DNA from: Dehalococcoidia bacterium UBA1141
GTDB lineage: Bacteria > Chloroflexota > Dehalococcoidia > Lucifugimonadales > UBA3495
DNA length: 19,231 nt
Direction: 5' to 3'
Assembly: GCA_002311385.1 (NCBI GenBank)
Contig: DCAE01000051.1
Coordinates: 1-19,231, forward strand
Numbering within the stretch: position 1 is the first letter of the stretch; each line of letters begins with the position of its first letter. Below are positions 14,984-19,231 of the stretch, one piece after another. The position numbers were made by a program, and so were the translations under genes. The notes under the pieces were generated by a model. That model did not search any database, had not been told where the DNA came from, and saw only the letters and a list, made by a program, of their open reading frames with translations.

Positions 14984-14986
14984 TTA
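14787..14986. repeat. Pair of GAATATTC-containing repeats flanking the 10 bp tandem array
   Basis: GAATATTCTAAT is present identically at 14815-14826 and 14951-14962. Because GAATATTC is a palindrome, the copies can also be aligned in opposite orientation. In that reading, the minus strand from 14822 to 14787 and the plus strand from 14951 to 14986 both translate to E-Y-S-N-T-x-x-P-x-x-G-L with different codons. The right copy overlaps the acpP stop codon. Origin is unclear; it may be a remnant of a dispersed short repeat. Confidence 0.4.
14839..14878. repeat. Four imperfect 10 bp tandem repeats
   Basis: Four consecutive decamers read GCGCAATTCG, GCGCAGTTCT, GCGTAATTCG and GCACAATTCA, that is, GCGCAATTCG with one to three changes. 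A weaker fifth unit may precede them. The 10 bp period puts each copy on the same face of the helix. It does not encode a plausible protein. Confidence 0.65.
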
Positions 14987-15244
14987 GGTATCCGTTACAC
15001 CACGGCCTTTGATGTAGGTTACAGCGTCTTGAATCGTTTCGAGGACACCTGCGTCTTCATCGGAAATCTCCAAGGGTTGGTTGCCGGTGGAGAACTCCTC
15101 CTCGAAAGCCATAATCAACTCTACCAAGTCCAGAGAATCAGCATTGAGGTTCTCAATAAAAGAGGCGTTTTCGGTCACGTCCGCCTCGTCAACCCCTAGC
15201 TTATCTATAACTATCTCTTTTACGCGGTCATATACTGTGGGCAA
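14984..15244 (-). CDS. acpP: Acyl carrier protein
   Basis: An 86-residue acyl carrier protein. The phosphopantetheine attachment site is Ser37 within NADSLDLVEL; most homologues have GADSLD, so Asn replaces Gly. The helix-2 recognition stretch AFEEEFS follows. It carries the growing chain in type II fatty-acid synthesis. The start is taken as TTG at 15244 (encoding LPTVYDRVKEIV), because AGGGAGA sits 6 nt upstream and the resulting length fits the family. An ATG at 15283 would add 13 atypical residues and overlap nusB. It begins 4 bp after the nusB stop, suggesting translational coupling. A 6 bp hairpin (AAACCA/TGGTTT, 14969-14985) overlaps its stop codon. Confidence 0.93.
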   Translation of the reverse strand: MPTVYDRVKEIVIDKLGVDEADVTENASFIENLNADSLDLVELIMAFEEEFSTGNQPLEISDEDAGVLETIQDAVTYIKGRGVTDT

Positions 15245-15248
15245 ACTG

Positions 15249-15725
15249 TCATCTCCCTTCGGGTGCAGCCTTACGGGTAGCAATTTCCCCGGTTTCCAAT
15301 CCGTCCATCACCGAACCCAATACGCCGTTGATGAACCGGGCTGAGCTATCGCTTCCAAAAACCTTGGCCAATTCGATAGCCTCGTTGATAGCGGTCTTGT
15401 GGGGGACTTCGGGGCTATGCAGCAATTCATAAAGAGCAATTCGAAGAATGTTTCGATCCACCAAAGGTAATTGGTCCACGGGCCATGCCGGGGCATGACG
15501 CTGGATATGTTGGTCAAGTTCACTACGGGACGTAGTTACACCTCGAGCCAAAGCATCGGCCATTTCCATGGAGGATGCTTGGAGCGAGTTTTCTATGCTG
15601 AGCCATTCCAAGCAAGCTTCGCCGGAGGATTCGCCACGGTCGCCCCTAATATCGGCAGCGAATAGGGATTGAAGTGCCGCCATCCGGGCTTCCCGTCTAG
15701 GGTCTGAGGGCTTTACCTTGGGCAT
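15249..15725 (-). CDS. nusB: Transcription antitermination protein NusB
   Basis: A 158-residue NusB, an all-helical RNA-binding protein that, with S10 (NusE), binds boxA during rRNA antitermination. It has the N-terminal REARMAALQSLFAAD (about 11-25) and the diagnostic C-terminal blocks PLVDRNILRIALYELL (about 87-102) and VPHKTAINEAIELAKVFGSD (about 107-126), then SARFINGVLGSV. Length is slightly above the usual 130-145 because of a Gly/Ser/Glu-rich loop after the first helix. The ATG has TTAGGTGA upstream. It lies between fabD (15 bp gap) and acpP (4 bp gap), an unusual place for nusB inside a fatty-acid gene set. Confidence 0.95.
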   Translation of the reverse strand: MPKVKPSDPRREARMAALQSLFAADIRGDRGESSGEACLEWLSIENSLQASSMEMADALARGVTTSRSELDQHIQRHAPAWPVDQLPLVDRNILRIALYELLHSPEVPHKTAINEAIELAKVFGSDSSARFINGVLGSVMDGLETGEIATRKAAPEGR

Positions 15726-15740
15726 CGGTCACCTAAGTGT

Positions 15741-16694
15741 CTAGTCGACCCCAATACCCAGCTTCTTGATTGACGCCGAATCCGACACTGACACGGTTTT
15801 CACGTTTCGGTCTATCCTCTTTATCAGGCCGGATAGGACGCCCGCAGGGCCGAATTCGATGAACTGGGACACGCCGGAGTCAACCATGTAATTGACAGAG
15901 CTCTTCCACTGAACACACTGGCACAGGCCTTGGACGAGTTCGTCCTTGATCTCTTGAGCCTTCGTGAGGGGAGAGCTGTCAGAATTGGCTATTATTGGGA
16001 AAGTGGGGTCTTTGAAATCCAGGGCTTGAATCGCGTCGGTTAGACCCGCCTTGGCGCTGTGCATCCAGGAAGAGTGAAATGCGCCGCTCACCGACAGAGG
16101 TATGGTTTTTCGTGCGCCGCGGGCACCGGCTAAGTCCATGGCCCGCGCCACTGCGATCTTGTCGCCGCTAATTACTATTTGATCGTCGGTGTTGATGTTG
16201 GCCAGTTCCACCCCGGTTTCGGCGCAGATTTCTTCCAGCGCCAATTCCTTGAGGCCTATTATCGCGGCCATTCCCCCGGGGCGGTCGATCGATGCGTCTT
16301 GCATCAACCGTCCTCGTTCCCGCACCAACTGAACTGCTTCACCGAAGCCCACCACGCCAGCCACAACCATAGATGTGTATTCGCCCAAGCTGTGCCCAGC
16401 CACCAATTTGGGAATCACGGTGTCTTCGCCGAACTCCTCTTCCATAGCCTTCAGGCAGGCGATGCTGACCGTCATTATCGCTGGTTGGGAATTGACGGTG
16501 TCTTGGAGGTCACGAACCGGCCCGTTGAAAATCAGGTCGGACAGCTTGAACCCCAAACTTTCGTCGGCGGTGTCAAATACGGCCTTGGCGGCCGGAGAGG
16601 TCTGGTAAAGGTCCGCGCCCATTCCTACCACCTGAGAACCCTGGCCGGGGAATACGTAAGCGCGGTTACTGTTTAGACTTTTTTGATCAATCAT
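15741..16694 (-). CDS. fabD: Malonyl-CoA:ACP transacylase
   Basis: A 317-residue FabD that moves malonyl groups from CoA to acyl carrier protein. The N-terminal FPGQGSQ (about 15-21) forms part of the oxyanion region. The nucleophile is Ser102 in GHSLGEY, the malonate-binding Arg is R127 (RERGRLM), and the catalytic His is H207 (SGAFHSSWM). The start is uncertain. An ATG at 16694 gives the normal family length, while an in-frame GTG at 16751 would add 19 residues with no recognisable domain but reduce the gap to rpmF to 9 bp. Neither has a strong ribosome binding site. Its product and acpP, two genes on, act in the same reaction. Confidence 0.94.
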   Translation of the reverse strand: MIDQKSLNSNRAYVFPGQGSQVVGMGADLYQTSPAAKAVFDTADESLGFKLSDLIFNGPVRDLQDTVNSQPAIMTVSIACLKAMEEEFGEDTVIPKLVAGHSLGEYTSMVVAGVVGFGEAVQLVRERGRLMQDASIDRPGGMAAIIGLKELALEEICAETGVELANINTDDQIVISGDKIAVARAMDLAGARGARKTIPLSVSGAFHSSWMHSAKAGLTDAIQALDFKDPTFPIIANSDSSPLTKAQEIKDELVQGLCQCVQWKSSVNYMVDSGVSQFIEFGPAGVLSGLIKRIDRNVKTVSVSDSASIKKLGIGVD

Positions 16695-16760
16695 TTCGCT
16701 TAAAACGCTCCAGCGCACATCCGTGGGACAGCGCAGAGAGGTTACATTCACTCTAACGGG

Positions 16761-16949
16761 CTAAGCAGCAGCCGTACCCTCAATCACCTGCCGCCCCTTG
16801 TAATAACCGCACTGAGGGCAAGCTGTATGAGGCCTTTTGGCGCTACGGCAACGAGAGCAAAATGCCGGAAATACCGGGCTGAGCTTATGGGAGTTGAGCC
16901 TTCGGCCCTTCCGCGCCCTCGTTATTTTTTTATTTGGTACTGCACCCAT
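16761..16949 (-). CDS. rpmF: 50S ribosomal protein L32
   Basis: A 62-residue bL32. The N-terminal AVPNKKITRARKGRR resembles the usual AVPKRKTSRSRR tail that threads into the 50S subunit. Cys31, Cys34, Cys44 and Cys47 (CSRC...CPQC) form a complete zinc ribbon, so this is the zinc-containing version and not a Cys-less paralogue. An extra Gly precedes the normal Ala-Val-Pro start. The C-terminus GTAAA is typical of long L32 forms. It follows yceD as in many bacteria, with a 71 bp spacer that holds a hairpin. Confidence 0.94.
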   Translation of the reverse strand: MGAVPNKKITRARKGRRLNSHKLSPVFPAFCSRCRSAKRPHTACPQCGYYKGRQVIEGTAAA

Positions 16950-17001
16950 ATCTGTTTATCTTCTCTATCTATTTCTACTTAAATATTCTTTGTTGTTCGT
17001 T

Positions 17002-17021
17002 AGACCCCGACTGCGGGGTCT
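17002..17021 (-). terminator. Intercistronic hairpin between yceD and rpmF
   Basis: AGACCCCG (17002-17009), loop ACTG, CGGGGTCT (17014-17021) is a perfect 8 bp stem with a tetraloop, touching the last base of the yceD stop codon. On the transcribed (minus) sense it is followed by AACGAACAACAAAG, with no U-tract, so it is probably not a full intrinsic terminator. It may protect the upstream mRNA end, serve as a processing site or attenuate rpmF. On the + sense it is followed by TATTCTTCTTT and could stop opposing transcription. Confidence 0.6.
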
Positions 17022-17539
17022 TATTCTTCTTTAGCTAGATTTGCTAAGGCTCGCCATCGCGGGTCCATGGTTTCGTTTTCACACTGGCAATCGGCCAGAT
17101 TTTGGTTTGCCCCACATGCTTGGCATAGGCCCTTGCAATCCAAGTCGCACAGGGGTTTCATGGGCCGGTTGGTTATGATGTATTCGTTGATGATGCCGGT
17201 GAGATCTAGAACGTGGTTGCTGTCGATTAACGCCGCTTCCTCCCCTTCCTCCGGTTGTTCCATCTTGTGGCCCGTTTGCGGGTCTAGGGTAGGGAAGAAC
17301 TCTTCTTCTATATCCAACTGCGACGCCGTGGGATACTCTCCCAAACACCGGCTACATATCAGATTTGACCGAACCTCCACAGTGGTCCTGACTAAAATAC
17401 CGCTGTGTACCCGAACCATTTTCACCGGCCCGAACATCGAGTCGGCGCTTCTATTAGGTCCGGTAAAGTTTTCTTCTAGTTGATAAGACCTTAAGGACCC
17501 AATCGGCTCTCTTAGCAGTTGAGCGACGTTGTAATGCAT
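17021..17539 (-). CDS. yceD: YceD/DUF177 family protein
   Basis: A 172-residue DUF177 (YceD) protein, the usual upstream partner of rpmF and linked to 23S rRNA/ribosome assembly in plants and bacteria. The diagnostic VRSNLICSRCLGEY is at about 57-69 (Cys62, Cys65). A low-conservation acidic loop (about 96-108) follows, then LDLTGIINEYIITNRPMKPLC (about 111-131), with Cys131, Cys135, Cys139 and Cys142, then Cys151 and Cys153 (DCQCEN), which likely bind metal. The C-terminal PRWRALANL is typical. GAGG lies 4 nt before the ATG. It is the first gene behind the promoter at 17576-17606. Confidence 0.92.
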   Translation of the reverse strand: MHYNVAQLLREPIGSLRSYQLEENFTGPNRSADSMFGPVKMVRVHSGILVRTTVEVRSNLICSRCLGEYPTASQLDIEEEFFPTLDPQTGHKMEQPEEGEEAALIDSNHVLDLTGIINEYIITNRPMKPLCDLDCKGLCQACGANQNLADCQCENETMDPRWRALANLAKEE

Positions 17540-17575
17540 CCAGCCTCTGCATTCTGCCTTTTTAAGCCGGTAGTA

Positions 17576-17606
17576 ATTATACGAGCCCTTATGTCTGCTA
17601 TGTCAA
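17576..17606 (-). promoter_or_regulatory. Near-consensus sigma-70-type promoter for the yceD operon
   Basis: On the minus strand TTGACA (17606-17601) and TATAAT (17581-17576) are both perfect consensus hexamers, separated by 19 bp, which is longer than the optimal 17. Transcription would start near 17568, leaving a leader of about 29 nt before the yceD ATG. It should drive yceD-rpmF-fabD-nusB-acpP. The long spacer would weaken an otherwise ideal promoter. Confidence 0.75.
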
Positions 17607-17738
17607 GTGTTACGGTATGCCCATCATGAATATTTTGATGGATTTTTAACAATTAGGAACAAACTATAACAACAAATATCAGGTTGTGATTGTTGGCTCC
17701 GCGAAAATGGCAGGATAGGCCGTGATAATCGAAAATCT

Positions 17739-17777
17739 AGAAAAAGAGCCGGACCTTTAACGTTTCGCCCGGTTCTT
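17739..17777 (-). terminator. Intrinsic terminator overlapping the mutase small-subunit gene stop
   Basis: On the minus strand AAGAACCGG (17777-17769) pairs with CCGGCTCTT (17752-17744) with one A-C mismatch across a 16 nt loop, followed by TTTCT. The upstream arm lies inside the last codons of the B12-binding subunit gene. It separates that gene from the yceD promoter. Confidence 0.6.
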
Positions 17778-18173
17778 GATGGCATCTTGGATGAATTCCA
17801 CTATCGTGGCGGTGGAGGTGCCTGGCCCAAAAACGCCGGAAACCCCCATATCGGACAATAACTTCCGGTCAGCGTCGGGGACTATGCCGCCAACGATGGT
17901 CACCACATCTTCCATGTCCTGTTCTTTCAGCAGGTTCAAGATGTCCGGAAGTATTTCCATGTGAGCGCCCGATAAGATGCTTATGCCCACCACATCCACG
18001 TCTTCCTGGGTCGCTGCTTGGACAATCATCTGTGGTGTCTGCCTGATGCCCGTGTAGATGACTTCCATGCCAGCGTCTCTCAGCGCTCTGGCCACCACCT
18101 TGGCCCCGCGGTCGTGACCGTCAAGCCCAGGCTTGGCCACCAAAACTCTGATTTTCTCATTCTCTTGCGTCAT
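17757..18173 (-). CDS. mcmA2: Methylmalonyl-CoA mutase B12-binding subunit
   Basis: A 138-residue stand-alone cobalamin-binding domain, as in split methylmalonyl-CoA mutases. The signature DGHDRGAKVVARAL begins at residue 18, with His20 the expected lower axial ligand of cobalt. ISILSGAH (about 64-71), VTIVGGIVPDAD (about 92-103) and GVFGPGT (about 114-120) complete the B12 fold. With the catalytic TIM-barrel subunit it converts (R)-methylmalonyl-CoA to succinyl-CoA. The ATG at 18173 is preferred over a GTG at 18206 because the protein then starts like its relatives and GGAA lies about 8 nt upstream. The large subunit is not in the window. It follows the epimerase gene on the same strand. Confidence 0.92.
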   Translation of the reverse strand: MTQENEKIRVLVAKPGLDGHDRGAKVVARALRDAGMEVIYTGIRQTPQMIVQAATQEDVDVVGISILSGAHMEILPDILNLLKEQDMEDVVTIVGGIVPDADRKLLSDMGVSGVFGPGTSTATIVEFIQDAIKNRAKR

Positions 18174-18283
18174 TCTTTCATTTCCAGAAGGCGTCCACTG
18201 GCTCACCCGATGATGCTCTTAGCGCCCTATGCCTGCATCTCTACCGGTGAGCCGTGGGACTAGGTTTTTGCTGCCAAGTAGTG

Positions 18284-18694
18284 CTAGTTTTCCACCAGCT
18301 CGGTTAGAACTCCAAACACGGAGCGAGGGTGGATAAACGCAATCGTTCCAGAGAGGCCCTCCCTGGGTTCTTTGTCTACCAAGCGAAAATCACGGGCTTC
18401 CAAAATCTTCAGCTTGCCCGCTATGTCCGTGACGTTGAGAGCCAGGTGATGCAGGCCTTCGCCCCGTTGCTCGATGAACCGGCCCACCGGGGTATCCGCC
18501 GAGAGGGGCTCCAAGAGCTCCAATCTGGTCTCCCCCACTTGAATCAACGTGGCCCTAATGCCTTGGTCTTGCATCTCGGTAATCTCAGCGGCGGGAGCGC
18601 CGAAAACGTCTTGAAACAGTTCCAAGGCCGCATTGATGTCCTTCACGGCCAGACCTACATGGTCAATGTAATTAACGGTACAGGTATCTGTCAT
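18284..18694 (-). CDS. mce: Methylmalonyl-CoA epimerase
   Basis: A 136-residue protein of the vicinal-oxygen-chelate (glyoxalase) fold. Metal and catalytic residues appear where expected: His12 (IDHVGLAV), Glu59 or a neighbour in RLELLEP, His82/His83 (GLHHLALNV) and Glu132 (LTELVEN). It interconverts (S)- and (R)-methylmalonyl-CoA, feeding the mutase whose B12 subunit is the next gene. The start is placed at the ATG at 18694, which gives the family length and has GGAGAG about 10 nt upstream. The reading frame stays open to 18799 through a 15 bp repeat, so a 35-residue N-terminal extension cannot be excluded, but it has no ribosome binding site. Confidence 0.93.
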   Translation of the reverse strand: MTDTCTVNYIDHVGLAVKDINAALELFQDVFGAPAAEITEMQDQGIRATLIQVGETRLELLEPLSADTPVGRFIEQRGEGLHHLALNVTDIAGKLKILEARDFRLVDKEPREGLSGTIAFIHPRSVFGVLTELVEN

Positions 18695-18751
18695 TCTCCG
18701 GCACTCTCCGGTCGCCTGCGTGCTGATTTTTACTAAGTTATGGGGACTCTT

Positions 18752-18796
18752 GAACTTGGTCTTTTTGAACTGGGTAGCCTGGAACTGGATAGCCTG
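18752..18796 (-). repeat. Three 15 bp tandem repeats before the epimerase gene
   Basis: On the minus strand the units CAGGCTATCCAGTTC, CAGGCTACCCAGTTC and AAAAAGACCAAGTTC follow each other; the first two differ at one base. They lie between the acyl-CoA dehydrogenase stop and the epimerase start. In the epimerase frame they would read QAIQF-QATQF-KKTKF. Confidence 0.65.
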
Positions 18797-18817
18797 CATG
18801 AGCCCATACTATGGAAA

Positions 18818-19231
18818 TTAGATCTGATATTGGCTCAATATGTTCCTGGCTATTACCAGGCGCTGAATCTCGGACGTGCCTTCGTAGATGGTGGTTACCC
18901 GGGCGTCCCGGAAAATCCGTTCCACCGGCGAATCCTTGAAGTAACCCGCACCGCCGTGGATTTGGATGGCCTGAGACGCAACCCTTTGACACATTTCCGA
19001 TGCCATGAGTTTGGCCATACAGGCTTGATCGTTAAACGGCAGGTCGGCGTCCTTCAGGGTTGCTGCGTTCATGGTGGCCATGCGTGCGGTGTATACGTCG
19101 GTGGCCATGTCGGCCAACATGAATTGAATGGCTTGGTGTTGGGCGATAGGCTTACCGAAGGTCTCCCGTTGTTGGGCGTAACGCACGGCCTGTTCCAGTG
19201 CCGCTTGGCCGATGCCCACGCACTGGGCGGC
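18818..19231 (-). CDS. Acyl-CoA dehydrogenase, C-terminal part (cut by window edge)
   Basis: The last 137 codons of an acyl-CoA dehydrogenase; the 5' end lies beyond the window. Visible are GIGQAALEQAVRYAQQRETFGKPI and the hallmark RIFRDARVTTIYEGTSEIQRLVIAR. In this the Glu of YEGTSEIQ is the usual catalytic base of short-, medium- and branched-chain acyl-CoA dehydrogenases. IHGGAGYFKDSPVER binds FAD. It oxidises an acyl-CoA to the 2-enoyl-CoA, passing electrons to ETF. Chain specificity cannot be told from this part. It lies upstream of methylmalonyl-CoA epimerase and mutase genes, suggesting branched- or odd-chain catabolism giving propionyl-CoA. Confidence 0.93.
   Translation of the reverse strand, partial: AAQCVGIGQAALEQAVRYAQQRETFGKPIAQHQAIQFMLADMATDVYTARMATMNAATLKDADLPFNDQACMAKLMASEMCQRVASQAIQIHGGAGYFKDSPVERIFRDARVTTIYEGTSEIQRLVIARNILSQYQI

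Noticed and set aside
14879..15199. 106-codon + strand frame
   Set aside because: Most of it is antisense to acpP.
1..19231. tRNA, rRNA, integrase, transposase, toxin-antitoxin or defence genes
   Set aside because: Looked for in all intergenic gaps and among the gene products; none recognised.

Overview
The window looks like a chromosomal segment of a free-living bacterium of moderate-to-high GC. It most resembles Chloroflexota, specifically the Dehalococcoidia/SAR202 group. That placement is an inference from gene content: molybdenum-hydroxylase (Cox-type) subunits, a luciferase-like flavin monooxygenase, MmgE/PrpD, split methylmalonyl-CoA mutase genes, a family 4 uracil-DNA glycosylase beside RNase J and FtsK, and frequent TTG/GTG starts. 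I see no phage, integrase, transposase, CRISPR array, rRNA or tRNA gene.

Layout. 1-638: no convincing gene. 639-2493 (-): coxS-coxM-coxG-like cluster (2Fe-2S subunit, FAD subunit, SRPBCC accessory protein) with no large molybdopterin subunit in the window. 2668-3081 (+): small dimeric alpha/beta-barrel (EthD-like) protein. 3085-4446 (-): MmgE/PrpD protein. 4538-5578 (-): LLM flavin oxidoreductase. Together 639-5578 reads as an accessory catabolic block. 5782-6081 (+): unrecognised 99-residue protein. 6194-7216 (+): holA, DNA polymerase III delta. 7258-7605: an array of alternating REP-like palindromes (116 bp period) between convergent genes. 7612-9326 (-): PHP-family phosphoesterase followed by an oligopeptide-type ABC ATPase without permeases.

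9562-14458 (-): uracil-DNA glycosylase, RNase J and FtsK, closely spaced and ended by a clear intrinsic terminator. 14459-14983: non-coding, with short tandem repeats. 14984-17539 (-): yceD (DUF177)-rpmF-fabD-nusB-acpP, combining ribosome, transcription and fatty-acid synthesis functions behind a near-consensus sigma-70-type promoter. 17757-19231 (-): acyl-CoA dehydrogenase (cut by the window edge), methylmalonyl-CoA epimerase and the B12-binding methylmalonyl-CoA mutase subunit, consistent with acyl-CoA/propionyl-CoA catabolism feeding succinyl-CoA.

Most of the window is ordinary. The observation I rate highest is the uracil-DNA glycosylase tail, which carries two pentapeptides (QLDMF and, at the extreme C-terminus, QLSLF) matching the bacterial sliding-clamp-binding consensus. 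Next are the Mo-hydroxylase cluster without a catalytic subunit, the REP array, and several hairpins that overlap stop codons.
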